A stretch of 64,000 nt of DNA from Meconema thalassinum (GCA_946902985.2 OX336388.2:226074467-226138466), one strand, 5' to 3'. Positions 11,153 through 22,894 are shown, counted from the first letter of the stretch. The notes: a model not told the origin generated them from the sequence alone. Numbers and translations are program-made.

Positions 11153-11728
11153 AACAAGATGTTCAGTAAAGAACATATAGCCTATTTTCTCCTAAATGCA
11201 TGGGTGTTGTTATAACTCTTTGTCCTTTTCAAGGAGTATAATTGAATGTTGGTTGTAGTAGCTTGTTGAAATACAACGTGGTATGCGGATATTAAACATG
11301 AATATGAGGTGCCGTTTGCTAGTGCTACCTCTGTACAAAATTTCATTCAATTCAATTTCGCCGTGTTTGAATTGATATGGTCAATCGATTTGCACACATA
11401 CATGGCCGCTATCTGAAAATTATTGGGCTGATGACCTTGTAGTTCAGTCAGAAGACGCTTCCCGCAAACAGGTATGTTCTTGCAAAATTTAGTAGAGATC
11501 AGATGATTAGGTTGGTCGTAATTTGATTTAAGCTTTTAATATTTGGGTGGCCGCCATTACGTTCCCGTCAAGATGGCGGCGATATAAAACATGACACAGG
11601 GGTGCCCTTTGCTAGTGCTACCTCTGTACCAAATTTAGTTCAATTCGCTTTCACCGTGTTTGAATTGATAGGGGTGACAGACACTCAGAGTATACACACT
11701 CACACACACACACACACACACACAGACT

Positions 11729-11760
<32 letters not shown>

Positions 11761-11840
11761 GACACACAATTTTTTGCCCTGTGTTGATCTCATACGTCTA
11801 CTTTCATTTTTTTGCAAAAATCGAAAGTACTGTAGGTTAA
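11153..11840 (+). mobile_element. Family G element (hairpin-ended, Helitron-like)
   Basis: It begins AACAAGATGTTCAGTAAAGAACA, whose TGTTC/GAACA arms correspond to the AGTTC/GAACT arms of families E and F. It ends after gatctcatacgtctactttc and a complementary gaaagta...taggtTAA. A (CA)n tract at about 11698-11766 sits just before the 3' end, as in E. No ORF. Insertion was into the hAT 3' end. Confidence 0.6.
11698..11766. repeat. (CA)n microsatellite inside family G
   Basis: A run of CA dinucleotides interrupted by single GA steps. The same position in family E copies also carries (CA)n, so it travels with the element rather than arising locally. Confidence 0.9.
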
Positions 11841-11959
11841 TAATGTTTATGTTTATAGATAGATTATAAACTTTTAATTTCTGAATTTTAAATCAAACAA
11901 AAATTATAGGCTACAAATTGTAGAAAACATAGGAAAAAAGGACACACCTTCATTATTTG

Positions 11960-12351
11960 TTAGAAGAGGAAGGAGTATGTGACTGTGCTTCTAAAGGTTT
12001 GTTCATAATCTGGTTGAAACTGGGATGAGCTGATTTTTAGTAGTGCAGCTAAATGGTGGTCTTTCAATCTATTTCTGACGCTACTTTTGCGAAGCTTCAT
12101 TGTAGAAACCACCTGTTCAAAAATATAGAATGATGCGATCATGGCAGTTATCTTTAGTGCATGATATTTCTAGTTAGGGAAGCTTGATTTTGGCAGGATC
12201 TTGTAGAACTCAATTTTCGATACGTTGAGGAATAGTTGCTTTAATTCGTTGTAACCTTGTAACTCAATCAGTTCTAGCTGCAACTCTGATTTTACTGTTT
12301 CACAGTCAACATTAAATGGCATGCTGAGAACGTGCAAGTCTTGTTCATTAA
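11960..12351 (-). pseudogene. hAT transposase C-terminal (dimerisation) region
   Basis: On the minus strand one frame runs from the Penelope junction to a stop at about 11960. It reads LHVLSMPFNVD, then SELQLELIELQ, then FYIFEQVVSTMKLRKSS and RNRLKDHHLAALLKIS. This pattern (LQLELI.LQ, then a .EQ.FS.MK..KS..R.RL.D.HL motif) is the C-terminal hAT dimerisation domain typical of ZBED/GTF2IRD2-like hAT proteins. One in-frame stop precedes KYHALK. The frame continues across the Penelope array into 27859-27970, showing the array split this gene. The N-terminal zinc finger and the main catalytic core are absent. Transposase function is lost. Confidence 0.75.
12340..12351 (+). repeat. Left target site duplication of the Penelope array
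   Basis: cttgttcattaa, identical to 27859-27870. The last bases (attaa) could equally belong to the element, because the full unit carries attaa at this position, so the certain duplication is slightly shorter. Confidence 0.8.
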
Positions 12352-12477
12352 GTAAAAATGTAGACTTTCACGACCGGCGTTGAAATAGGAATCTCCGTTT
12401 CGCGGGCTTATAGGTCGTGTTCCAAGGACATTTTGTCGTCCTGACGTTTCGCTGAATACTGCGTTCAGCATGTTCAC
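12352..12477 (-). repeat. Terminal partial pseudo-LTR, left end
   Basis: Repeats the first ~42 codons of the PLE ORF beyond the 3' end of unit 1 and stops abruptly at the target duplication. The equivalent right terminal piece (27770-27859) is about 40 bp shorter, so the two 3' ends were used at different positions. Confidence 0.85.
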
Positions 12478-12584
12478 AGGTTACATAAAGCGAGGTAAAA
12501 CAAGTAAACAGAAGATATATAAATAGTCAACAACCCACACATAGAGGCTACCATAGCAACGGCGTACCACATAAAAGTAATGCA

Positions 12585-15077
12585 TCAAGGACAGGGCTGC
12601 TCGTCTGTTGCATCTTCTCGTCTACGACGGTCAATAAGGGCAGGCTTGAGGGGATTAAGGACTGGAAGCCAAGCTCTGTTCACACGCTCTGCTTCCTCCT
12701 TAAGATTGAAGCTGTTAGTATGCTTCAGGATTTCAATGGCCTCCCTTTGTAGCCTGGCATGATAAGACACCGTGGTGGACAGAACTTCGGTGTCTCCATA
12801 TCTTATATCGTGACCTACAAGTAGCGAGTGTGCTGCTACAGTGGATTTATCTGTTTGTCCCAGCCGGCTGTGTCGTTCGTGCTCCTTGAGGCGAGTGGCA
12901 ATACTTCTTTTCGTTGTTCCAATATATACTTGGCCACAATCACACGGGATTTTATAAACCCCTGCCGCGGTATGAGGATGTCGCTTATCTTTAGCGGACC
13001 TAAACATGTCCTTAATTTTTCGTGTAGGCCTGTATATGGTCTTTATATCATGGGACTCGAGTAGCCTCCCTATTCTGTCCGTGACCTTTTTTATATATGG
13101 AAGAAAAGCTCTAGCCAGGGGCTGCTTGTCTCCAATTACCCTTGTAGTTGGACGTCTCGGATGGAGTGCTCGCTGGATATCTTTCTGGCTGTACCCATTC
13201 GCGCATAAGGCCTCGTTGAGGTGTTCAATTTCTTGTTTTAGGCACTGCTTATCACAAATTCTTTTAGCGCGGTCAGCCAGTGTTTTTATAACTCCGTATT
13301 TCTGTCGTGGGTGGTGGTTGGACGTCTTATGTACATATCGGTCAGTATGGGTCGGCTTACGGTAAACTGTATGTCCCAAAGTTAGATCAGCGGTCTTCGT
13401 TACCATAACGTCGAGAAACGCGATTTTCTGTTCATTTTCTAACTCCATGGTAAACTGAATGTTCGAGTTCTGGCTATTAAGATGTTGTAAAAACAGATTT
13501 AATTGATCTTTACCATGGCCCCATATTACAAAGGTATCGTCCACGTATCGTAGCCACACTTTAGGTTTCAAAGGTGCGGTCTCTAGTGCTATTTGTTCAA
13601 ATTGTTCCATGAAGAAATTCGCGATCACCGGACTAAGGGGACTGCCCATGGCGACGCCATCAATTTGTTCATAGAAATCACCCTTCCACAGGAAATAGCT
13701 AGCGGTGAGGCAGTGGCGGAATAAGGCGGTGATATCATCAGGAAAAATCCGTGCGATGTACTCCAGGGCTACCTTTATAGGTACTTTCGTGAAAAGAGAG
13801 ACCACGTCAAAACTTACTAGTAAGTCACCAGCTTCTAGTTGAATAGTTTTCAATTTTTCAATGAAATGGCCGGAATTTTTGACGAACGACTGTGTACCGC
13901 CGATATGTGGTTGAAGTAAGGTAGCTAAATGTTTGGCAATGCTATAAGTTGGTGATCCAATAGCACTCACGATAGGACGAAGAGGAACATTATCTTTGTG
14001 TATTTTAGGTAAACCATAAAGTCTTGGTGGTAAAGCTTCACTTCTGGTGGTTACCTTCTTTACGTTTTCAGGTAGCGAAGATACCTTGATCAGGCCGTTT
14101 GTATCACGAAGAATCCGGTTGGTAGGATCTCTCAGTAGTTTGCGGTAGGTACCCGGGTCTAAAAGTTCCAAAACCTTGGCAGTGTAGTCGTCCATGTCCA
14201 AGATAACCGTTGCGTTCCCTTTGTCTGCAGGAAGAATGATTATGCTCTCGTCCATGTTGAGAGTCTTTATAGCCTTTCTCTCCTGAGGTGTGAGGTTACT
14301 CTGCGGTGCCGGTGCCTTCTTGATTATACGTGAGGCTTCATGACGAATTTCATATGCTTGTTCAGATGGTAGCTCACGGATTGCCGCTTCAATATTGGCG
14401 ACAATGTCTTCCACGGGAATCGAAGGAGGGGTCACTGCGTAATTTCCTCCTTTCGCTAGTATAGAGATTTCCCACTCTGACAGGTGGCGATTGGTCAGGT
14501 TAACAATTGTCCGTGAGATGTCCAGCGTAGGCGCAGGTACCGGCGCGGGTTGGTCTCTCTGTAACCGCTCAAACTTTTTCTTCTGCCGGATGCTAGACTG
14601 TTCAAATGTTGAACGCATAGAGTAGAAGGTGATGCGATCTACATTTTCCCAGTCCTGATATGAGAGTGTGCTGCTGATGCGGTAGTGCAGCTGTAAGAGT
14701 GCCTGATCTGTAGTAGCGAGCCCCTTACGTGCAAAGCTTATGCGTTCACGTAATAGCGAACGTTCAGTTCGATCATATATTCTATGGGCTCTAGCTGAGG
14801 TTAGTGGTCTCTTCATTTTAATAAACTTGGGAATCATACCTGTGTCTCGGCATCGAAGAAGAAACGCGAGTGATGACAGAAGTTGCGACTTTTTCTTCCT
14901 TAACCTCTCAAAGCGACGAACTAAGTGTGATATTTCCTCCCCGTAGAGGCGAATTAAGTAAAAATGTAGACTTTCACGACCGGCGTTGAAATAGGAATCT
15001 CCGTTTCGCGGGCTTATAGGTCGTGTTCCAAGGACATTTTGTCGTCCTGACGTTTCGCTGAATACTGCGTTCAGCAT
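12585..15077 (-). CDS. Penelope-like RT/GIY-YIG protein, unit 1 (intact)
   Basis: An open frame of 830 codons from the first ATG; two further upstream codons start at a GTG just after a stop, so the ATG at 15077 is the likely start. Domains in order: N-terminal PLE region with LPADKGNATVILDMDDY (~284); RT motifs GLPKIHKDNVPLRPIVSAIG (~355-375), LVSFDVVSLFTKVP (~425) with the first catalytic Asp, GVAMGSPLSPVIANFFME (~475) and WLRYVDDTFVIW with YVDD at ~511-514; then FLDVMV and YRKPTHTDRY typical of PLEs; and a C-terminal GIY-YIG nuclease (GVYKIPCDCGQVYIG at ~706-720, TRLKEHERHS, REAIEILKH). Telomerase-related RT plus GIY-YIG is the signature of endonuclease-bearing PLEs. The protein would nick DNA and reverse-transcribe the element RNA. 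No internal stop or frameshift. Carries Val in TDRYVHKTSN, shared only with unit 4. Confidence 0.93.
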   Translation of the reverse strand: MLNAVFSETSGRQNVLGTRPISPRNGDSYFNAGRESLHFYLIRLYGEEISHLVRRFERLRKKKSQLLSSLAFLLRCRDTGMIPKFIKMKRPLTSARAHRIYDRTERSLLRERISFARKGLATTDQALLQLHYRISSTLSYQDWENVDRITFYSMRSTFEQSSIRQKKKFERLQRDQPAPVPAPTLDISRTIVNLTNRHLSEWEISILAKGGNYAVTPPSIPVEDIVANIEAAIRELPSEQAYEIRHEASRIIKKAPAPQSNLTPQERKAIKTLNMDESIIILPADKGNATVILDMDDYTAKVLELLDPGTYRKLLRDPTNRILRDTNGLIKVSSLPENVKKVTTRSEALPPRLYGLPKIHKDNVPLRPIVSAIGSPTYSIAKHLATLLQPHIGGTQSFVKNSGHFIEKLKTIQLEAGDLLVSFDVVSLFTKVPIKVALEYIARIFPDDITALFRHCLTASYFLWKGDFYEQIDGVAMGSPLSPVIANFFMEQFEQIALETAPLKPKVWLRYVDDTFVIWGHGKDQLNLFLQHLNSQNSNIQFTMELENEQKIAFLDVMVTKTADLTLGHTVYRKPTHTDRYVHKTSNHHPRQKYGVIKTLADRAKRICDKQCLKQEIEHLNEALCANGYSQKDIQRALHPRRPTTRVIGDKQPLARAFLPYIKKVTDRIGRLLESHDIKTIYRPTRKIKDMFRSAKDKRHPHTAAGVYKIPCDCGQVYIGTTKRSIATRLKEHERHSRLGQTDKSTVAAHSLLVGHDIRYGDTEVLSTTVSYHARLQREAIEILKHTNSFNLKEEAERVNRAWLPVLNPLKPALIDRRRREDATDEQPCP

Positions 15078-15083
15078 GTTCAC

Positions 15084-15190
15084 AGGTTACATAAAGCGAG
15101 GTAAAACAAGTAAACAGAAGATATATAAATAGTCAACAACCCACACATAGAGGCTACCATAGCAACGGCGTACCACATAAAAGTAATGCA
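15084..15190 (-). promoter_or_regulatory. Inter-unit spacer with TATA-like motif (one of several)
   Basis: Each 107-bp gap between a unit's stop and the next ORF start contains, on the coding strand, TATTTATATATC about 45 bp before the first ATG (25116-25127 in the plus-strand copy). In a tandem array this segment is both the 3' untranslated region of one unit and the leader of the next. A promoter or processing role is inferred only from position and composition. Confidence 0.35.
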
Positions 15191-17683
15191 TCAAGGACAG
15201 GGCTGCTCGTCTGTTGCATCTTCTCGTCTACGACGGTCAATAAGGGCAGGCTTGAGGGGATTAAGGACTGGAAGCCAAGCTCTGTTCACACGCTCTGCTT
15301 CCTCCTTAAGATTGAAGCTGTTAGTATGCTTCAGGATTTCAATGGCCTCCCTTTGTAGCCTGGCATGATAAGACACCGTGGTGGACAGAACTTCGGTGTC
15401 TCCATATCTTATATCGTGACCTACAAGTAGCGAGTGTGCTGCTACAGTGGATTTATCTGTTTGTCCCAGCCGGCTGTGTCGTTCGTGCTCCTTGAGGCGA
15501 GTGGCAATACTTCTTTTCGTTGTTCCAATATATACTTGGCCACAATCACACGGGATTTTATAAACCCCTGCCGCGGTATGAGGATGTCGCTTATCTTTAG
15601 CGGACCTAAACATGTCCTTAATTTTTCGTGTAGGCCTGTATATGGTCTTTATATCATGGGACTCGAGTAGCCTCCCTATTCTGTCCGTGACCTTTTTTAT
15701 ATATGGAAGAAAAGCTCTAGCCAGGGGCTGCTTGTCTCCAATTACCCTTGTAGTTGGACGTCTCGGATGGAGTGCTCGCTGGATATCTTTCTGGCTGTAC
15801 CCATTCGCGCATAAGGCCTCGTTGAGGTGTTCAATTTCTTGTTTTAGGCACTGCTTATCACAAATTCTTTTAGCGCGGTCAGCCAGTGTTTTTATAACTC
15901 CGTATTTCTGTCGTGGGTGGTGGTTGGACGTCTTATGTAGATATCGGTCAGTATGGGTCGGCTTACGGTAAACTGTATGTCCCAAAGTTAGATCAGCGGT
16001 CTTCGTTACCATAACGTCGAGAAACGCGATTTTCTGTTCATTTTCTAACTCCATGGTAAACTGAATGTTCGAGTTCTGGCTATTAAGATGTTGTAAAAAC
16101 AGATTTAATTGATCTTTACCATGGCCCCATATTACAAAGGTATCGTCCACGTATCGTAGCCACACTTTAGGTTTCAAAGGTGCGGTCTCTAGTGCTATTT
16201 GTTCAAATTGTTCCATGAAGAAATTCGCGATCACCGGACTAAGGGGACTGCCCATGGCGACGCCATCAATTTGTTCATAGAAATCACCCTTCCACAGGAA
16301 ATAGCTAGCGGTGAGGCAGTGGCGGAATAAGGCGGTGATATCATCAGGAAAAATCCGTGCGATGTACTCCAGGGCTACCTTTATAGGTACTTTCGTGAAA
16401 AGAGAGACCACGTCAAAACTTACTAGTAAGTCACCAGCTTCTAGTTGAATAGTTTTCAATTTTTCAATGAAATGGCCGGAATTTTTGACGAACGACTGTG
16501 TACCGCCGATATGTGGTTGAAGTAAGGTAGCTAAATGTTTGGCAATGCTATAAGTTGGTGATCCAATAGCACTCACGATAGGACGAAGAGGAACATTATC
16601 TTTGTGTATTTTAGGTAAACCATAAAGTCTTGGTGGTAAAGCTTCACTTCTGGTGGTTACCTTCTTTACGTTTTCAGGTAGCGAAGATACCTTGATCAGG
16701 CCGTTTGTATCACGAAGAATCCGGTTGGTAGGATCTCTCAGTAGTTTGCGGTAGGTACCCGGGTCTAAAAGTTCCAAAACCTTGGCAGTGTAGTCGTCCA
16801 TGTCCAAGATAACCGTTGCGTTCCCTTTGTCTGCAGGAAGAATGATTATGCTCTCGTCCATGTTGAGAGTCTTTATAGCCTTTCTCTCCTGAGGTGTGAG
16901 GTTACTCTGCGGTGCCGGTGCCTTCTTGATTATACGTGAGGCTTCATGACGAATTTCATATGCTTGTTCAGATGGTAGCTCACGGATTGCCGCTTCAATA
17001 TTGGCGACAATGTCTTCCACGGGAATCGAAGGAGGGGTCACTGCGTAATTTCCTCCTTTCGCTAGTATAGAGATTTCCCACTCTGACAGGTGGCGATTGG
17101 TCAGGTTAACAATTGTCCGTGAGATGTCCAGCGTAGGCGCAGGTACCGGCGCGGGTTGGTCTCTCTGTAACCGCTCAAACTTTTTCTTCTGCCGGATGCT
17201 AGACTGTTCAAATGTTGAACGCATAGAGTAGAAGGTGATGCGATCTACATTTTCCCAGTCCTGATATGAGAGTGTGCTGCTGATGCGGTAGTGCAGCTGT
17301 AAGAGTGCCTGATCTGTAGTAGCGAGCCCCTTACGTGCAAAGCTTATGCGTTCACGTAATAGCGAACGTTCAGTTCGATCATATATTCTATGGGCTCTAG
17401 CTGAGGTTAGTGGTCTCTTCATTTTAATAAACTTGGGAATCATACCTGTGTCTCGGCATCGAAGAAGAAACGCGAGTGATGACAGAAGTTGCGACTTTTT
17501 CTTCCTTAACCTCTCAAAGCGACGAACTAAGTGTGATATTTCCTCCCCGTAGAGGCGAATTAAGTAAAAATGTAGACTTTCACGACCGGCGTTGAAATAG
17601 GAATCTCCGTTTCGCGGGCTTATAGGTCGTGTTCCAAGGACATTTTGTCGTCCTGACGTTTCGCTGAATACTGCGTTCAGCAT
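15191..17683 (-). CDS. Penelope-like RT/GIY-YIG protein, unit 2 (intact)
   Basis: Same 830-codon architecture as unit 1, with YVDD at ~511-514 and GIY-YIG at ~706-720. It differs from unit 1 by Leu for Val in TDRYLHKTSN (nucleotide difference near 15938), with no stop or frameshift. It lies directly upstream (in coding sense) of unit 1 with a 107-bp spacer. The near identity implies either very recent joint insertion or ongoing homogenisation. It is a potentially functional source of the retroelement enzyme. Confidence 0.93.
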   Translation of the reverse strand: MLNAVFSETSGRQNVLGTRPISPRNGDSYFNAGRESLHFYLIRLYGEEISHLVRRFERLRKKKSQLLSSLAFLLRCRDTGMIPKFIKMKRPLTSARAHRIYDRTERSLLRERISFARKGLATTDQALLQLHYRISSTLSYQDWENVDRITFYSMRSTFEQSSIRQKKKFERLQRDQPAPVPAPTLDISRTIVNLTNRHLSEWEISILAKGGNYAVTPPSIPVEDIVANIEAAIRELPSEQAYEIRHEASRIIKKAPAPQSNLTPQERKAIKTLNMDESIIILPADKGNATVILDMDDYTAKVLELLDPGTYRKLLRDPTNRILRDTNGLIKVSSLPENVKKVTTRSEALPPRLYGLPKIHKDNVPLRPIVSAIGSPTYSIAKHLATLLQPHIGGTQSFVKNSGHFIEKLKTIQLEAGDLLVSFDVVSLFTKVPIKVALEYIARIFPDDITALFRHCLTASYFLWKGDFYEQIDGVAMGSPLSPVIANFFMEQFEQIALETAPLKPKVWLRYVDDTFVIWGHGKDQLNLFLQHLNSQNSNIQFTMELENEQKIAFLDVMVTKTADLTLGHTVYRKPTHTDRYLHKTSNHHPRQKYGVIKTLADRAKRICDKQCLKQEIEHLNEALCANGYSQKDIQRALHPRRPTTRVIGDKQPLARAFLPYIKKVTDRIGRLLESHDIKTIYRPTRKIKDMFRSAKDKRHPHTAAGVYKIPCDCGQVYIGTTKRSIATRLKEHERHSRLGQTDKSTVAAHSLLVGHDIRYGDTEVLSTTVSYHARLQREAIEILKHTNSFNLKEEAERVNRAWLPVLNPLKPALIDRRRREDATDEQPCP

Positions 17684-17796
17684 GTTCACAGGTTACATAA
17701 AGCGAGGTAAAACAAGTAAACAGAAGATATATAAATAGTCAACAACCCACACATAGAGGCTACCATAGCAACGGCGTACCACATAAAAGTAATGCA

Positions 17797-20288
17797 TCAA
17801 GGACAGGGCTGCTCGTCTGTTGCATCTTCTCGTCTACGACGGTCAATAAGGGCAGGCTTGAGGGGATTAAGGACTGGAAGCCAAGCTCTGTTCACACGCT
17901 CTGCTTCCTCCTTAAGATTGAAGCTGTTAGTATGCTTCAGGATTTCAATGGCCTCCCTTTGTAGCCTGGCATGATAAGACACCGTGGTGGACAGAACTTC
18001 GGTGTCTCCATATCTTATATCGTGACCTACAAGTAGCGAGTGTGCTGCTACAGTGGATTTATCTGTTTGTCCCAGCCGGCTGTGTCGTTCGTGCTCCTTG
18101 AGGCGAGTGGCAATACTTCTTTTCGTTGTTCCAATATATACTTGGCCACAATCACACGGGATTTTATAAACCCCTGCCGCGGTATGAGGATGTCGCTTAT
18201 CTTTAGCGGACCTAAACATGTCCTTAATTTTTCGTGTAGGCCTGTATATGGTCTTTATATCATGGGACTCGAGTAGCCTCCCTATTCTGTCCGTGACCTT
18301 TTTTATATATGGAAGAAAAGCTCTAGCCAGGGGCTGCTTGTCTCCAATTACCCTTGTAGTTGGACGTCTCGGATGGAGTGCTCGCTGGATATCTTTCTGG
18401 CTGTACCCATTCGCGCATAAGGCCTCGTTGAGGTGTTCAATTTCTTGTTTTAGGCACTGCTTATCACAAATTCTTTTAGCGCGGTCAGCCAGTGTTTTTA
18501 TAACTCCGTATTTCTGTCGTGGGTGGTGGTTGGACGTCTTATGTAGATATCGGTCAGTATGGGTCGGCTTACGGTAAACTGTATGTCCCAAAGTTAGATC
18601 AGCGGTCTTCGTTACCATAACGTCGAGAAACGCGATTTTCTGTTCATTTTCTAACTCCATGGTAAACTGAATGTTCGAGTTCTGGCTATTAAGATGTTGT
18701 AAAAACAGATTTAATTGATCTTTACCATGGCCCCATATTACAAAGGTATCGTCCACGTATCGTAGCCACACTTTAGGTTTCAAAGGTGCGGTCTCTAGTG
18801 CTTTTGTTCAAATTGTTCCATGAAGAAATTCGCGATCACCGGACTAAGGGGACTGCCCATGGCGACGCCATCAATTTGTTCATAGAAATCACCCTTCCAC
18901 AGGAAATAGCTAGCGGTGAGGCAGTGGCGGAATAAGGCGGTGATATCATCAGGAAAAATCCGTGCGATGTACTCCAGGGCTACCTTTATAGGTACTTTCG
19001 TGAAAAGAGAGACCACGTCAAAACTTACTAGTAAGTCACCAGCTTCTAGTTGAATAGTTTTCAATTTTTCAATGAAATGGCCGGAATTTTTGACGAACGA
19101 CTGTGTACCGCCGATATGTGGTTGAAGTAAGGTAGCTAAATGTTTGGCAATGCTATAAGTTGGTGATCCAATAGCACTCACGATAGGACGAAGAGGAACA
19201 TTATCTTTGTGTATTTTAGGTAAACCATAAAGTCTTGGTGGTAAAGCTTCACTTCTGGTGGTTACCTTCTTTACGTTTTCAGGTAGCGAAGATACCTTGA
19301 TCAGGCCGTTTGTATCACGAAGAATCCGGTTGGTAGGATCTCTCAGTAGTTTGCGGTAGGTACCCGGGTCTAAAAGTTCCAAAACCTTGGCAGTGTAGTC
19401 GTCCATGTCCAAGATAACCGTTGCGTTCCCTTTGTCTGCAGGAAGAATGATTATGCTCTCGTCCATGTTGAGAGTCTTTATAGCCTTTCTCTCCTGAGGT
19501 GTGAGGTTACTCTGCGGTGCCGGTGCCTTCTTGATTATACGTGAGGCTTCATGACGAATTTCATATGCTTGTTCAGATGGTAGCTCACGGATTGCCGCTT
19601 CAATATTGGCGACAATGTCTTCCACGGGAATCGAAGGAGGGGTCACTGCGTAATTTCCTCCTTTCGCTAGTATAGAGATTTCCCACTCTGACAGGTGGCG
19701 ATTGGTCAGGTTAACAATTGTCCGTGAGATGTCCAGCGTAGGCGCAGGTACCGGCGCGGGTTGGTCTCTCTGTAACCGCTCAAACTTTTTCTTCTGCCGG
19801 ATGCTAGACTGTTCAAATGTTGAACGCATAGAGTAGAAGGTGATGCGATCTACATTTTCCCAGTCCTGATATGAGAGTGTGCTGCTGATGCGGTAGTGCA
19901 GCTGTAAGAGTGCCTGATCTGTAGTAGCGAGCCCCTTACGTGCAAAGCTTATGCGTTCACGTAATAGCGAACGTTCAGTTCGATCATATATTCTATGGGC
20001 TCTAGCTGAGGTTAGTGGTCTCTTCATTTTAATAAACTTGGGAATCATACCTGTGTCTCGGCATCGAAGAAGAAACGCGAGTGATGACAGAAGTTGCGAC
20101 TTTTTCTTCCTTAACCTCTCAAAGCGACGAACTAAGTGTGATATTTCCTCCCCGTAGAGGCGAATTAAGTAAAAATGTAGACTTTCACGACCGGCGTTGA
20201 AATAGGAATCTCCGTTTCGCGGGCTTATAGGTCGTGTTCCAAGGACATTTTGTCGTCCTGACGTTTCGCTGAATACTGCGTTCAGCAT
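17797..20288 (-). pseudogene. Penelope-like ORF, unit 3 (1-bp deletion)
   Basis: Full-length unit with one missing base near 18801-18803 (tagtgcttttgttc where other units read tagtgctatttgttc). The frame breaks just before YVDD: the N-terminal part ends in FMEQFEQKH at about residue 497, and the C-terminal part resumes in another frame. This explains the 2605-bp spacing to the next unit. The RT catalytic Asp pair and GIY-YIG domain are thus uncoupled. It is otherwise identical in pattern to unit 2. A sequencing or consensus indel next to a short T-run is a possible alternative. Confidence 0.88.
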
Positions 20289-20401
20289 GTTCACAGGTTA
20301 CATAAAGCGAGGTAAAACAAGTAAACAGAAGATATATAAATAGTCAACAACCCACACATAGAGGCTACCATAGCAACGGCGTACCACATAAAAGTAATGC
20401 A

Positions 20402-22894
20402 TCAAGGACAGGGCTGCTCGTCTGTTGCATCTTCTCGTCTACGACGGTCAATAAGGGCAGGCTTGAGGGGATTAAGGACTGGAAGCCAAGCTCTGTTCAC
20501 ACGCTCTGCTTCCTCCTTAAGATTGAAGCTGTTAGTATGCTTCAGGATTTCAATGGCCTCCCTTTGTAGCCTGGCATGATAAGACACCGTGGTGGACAGA
20601 ACTTCGGTGTCTCCATATCTTATATCGTGACCTACAAGTAGCGAGTGTGCTGCTACAGTGGATTTATCTGTTTGTCCCAGCCGGCTGTGTCGTTCGTGCT
20701 CCTTGAGGCGAGTGGCAATACTTCTTTTCGTTGTTCCAATATATACTTGGCCACAATCACACGGGATTTTATAAACCCCTGCCGCGGTATGAGGATGTCG
20801 CTTATCTTTAGCGGACCTAAACATGTCCTTAATTTTTCGTGTAGGCCTGTATATGGTCTTTATATCATGGGACTCGAGTAGCCTCCCTATTCTGTCCGTG
20901 ACCTTTTTTATATATGGAAGAAAAGCTCTAGCCAGGGGCTGCTTGTCTCCAATTACCCTTGTAGTTGGACGTCTCGGATGGAGTGCTCGCTGGATATCTT
21001 TCTGGCTGTACCCATTCGCGCATAAGGCCTCGTTGAGGTGTTCAATTTCTTGTTTTAGGCACTGCTTATCACAAATTCTTTTAGCGCGGTCAGCCAGTGT
21101 TTTTATAACTCCGTATTTCTGTCGTGGGTGGTGGTTGGACGTCTTATGTACATATCGGTCAGTATGGGTCGGCTTACGGTAAACTGTATGTCCCAAAGTT
21201 AGATCAGCGGTCTTCGTTACCATAACGTCGAGAAACGCGATTTTCTGTTCATTTTCTAACTCCATGGTAAACTGAATGTTCGAGTTCTGGCTATTAAGAT
21301 GTTGTAAAAACAGATTTAATTGATCTTTACCATGGCCCCATATTACAAAGGTATCGTCCACGTATCGTAGCCACACTTTAGGTTTCAAAGGTGCGGTCTC
21401 TAGTGCTATTTGTTCAAATTGTTCCATGAAGAAATTCGCGATCACCGGACTAAGGGGACTGCCCATGGCGACGCCATCAATTTGTTCATAGAAATCACCC
21501 TTCCACAGGAAATAGCTAGCGGTGAGGCAGTGGCGGAATAAGGCGGTGATATCATCAGGAAAAATCCGTGCGATGTACTCCAGGGCTACCTTTATAGGTA
21601 CTTTCGTGAAAAGAGAGACCACGTCAAAACTTACTAGTAAGTCACCAGCTTCTAGTTGAATAGTTTTCAATTTTTCAATGAAATGGCCGGAATTTTTGAC
21701 GAACGACTGTGTACCGCCGATATGTGGTTGAAGTAAGGTAGCTAAATGTTTGGCAATGCTATAAGTTGGTGATCCAATAGCACTCACGATAGGACGAAGA
21801 GGAACATTATCTTTGTGTATTTTAGGTAAACCATAAAGTCTTGGTGGTAAAGCTTCACTTCTGGTGGTTACCTACTTTACGTTTTCAGGTAGCGAAGATA
21901 CCTTGATCAGGCCGTTTGTATCACGAAGAATCCGGTTGGTAGGATCTCTCAGTAGTTTGCGGTAGGTACCCGGGTCTAAAAGTTCCAAAACCTTGGCAGT
22001 GTAGTCGTCCAAGTCCAAGATAACCGTTGCGTTCCCTTTGTCTGCAGGAAGAATGATTATGCTCTCGTCCATGTTGAGAGTCTTTATAGCCTTTCTCTCC
22101 TGAGGTGTGAGGTTACTCTGCGGTGCCGGTGCCTTCTTGATTATACGTGAGGCTTCATGACGAATTTCATATGCTTGTTCAGATGGTAGCTCACGGATTG
22201 CCGCTTCAATATTGGCGACAATGTCTTCCACGGGAATCGAAGGAGGGGTCACTGCGTAATTTCCTCCTTTCGCTAGTATAGAGATTTCCCACTCTGACAG
22301 GTGGCGATTGGTCAGGTTAACAATTGTCCGTGAGATGTCCAGCGTAGGCGCAGGTACCGGCGCGGGTTGGTCTCTCTGTAACCGCTCAAACTTTTTCTTC
22401 TGCCGGATGCTAGACTGTTCAAATGTTGAACGCATAGAGTAGAAGGTGATGCGATCTAAATTTTCCCAGTCCTGATATGAGAGTGTGCTGCTGATGCGGT
22501 AGTGCAGCTGTAAGAGTGCCTGATCTGTAGTAGCGAGCCCCTTACGTGCAAAGCTTATGCGTTCACGTAATAGCGAACGTTCAGTTCGATCATATATTCT
22601 ATGGGCTCTAGCTGAGGTTAGTGGTCTCTTCATTTTAATAAACTTGGGAATCATACCTGTGTCTCGGCATCGAAGAAGAAACGCGAGTGATGACAGAAGT
22701 TGCGACTTTTTCTTCCTTAACCTCTCAAAGCGACGAACTAAGTGTGATATTTCCTCCCCGTAGAGGCGAATTAAGTAAAAATGTAGACTTTCACGACCGG
22801 CGTTGAAATAGGAATCTCCGTTTCGCGGGCTTATAGGTCGTGTTCCAAGGACATTTTGTCGTCCTGACGTTTCGCTGAATACTGCGTTCAGCAT
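20402..22894 (-). pseudogene. Penelope-like ORF, unit 4 (one nonsense change)
   Basis: Full-length unit in which the Lys codon after LPENVK is TAG (minus strand, 21872-21874; cctacttt versus ccttcttt in other units). This truncates the protein to about 340 residues, before RT motif A, removing the catalytic residues and the nuclease. Two further changes occur upstream (ENLDR for ENVDR, DLDDY for DMDDY). It shares the Val variant (TDRYVHKTSN) with unit 1 but not its neighbours. Confidence 0.9.

Noticed and set aside
13006..13365. 119-, 78-, 68- and 60-codon frames repeated in every PLE unit on the opposite strand
   Set aside because: They are antisense to the conserved 830-codon RT/GIY-YIG ORF and vary exactly with it; no independent coding signal.
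12579..15083. Using the upstream GTG (two codons earlier) as the PLE start, or a longer N-terminus
   Set aside because: A stop lies directly before the GTG and the first ATG is two codons inside; in a eukaryote the ATG is the more likely start.
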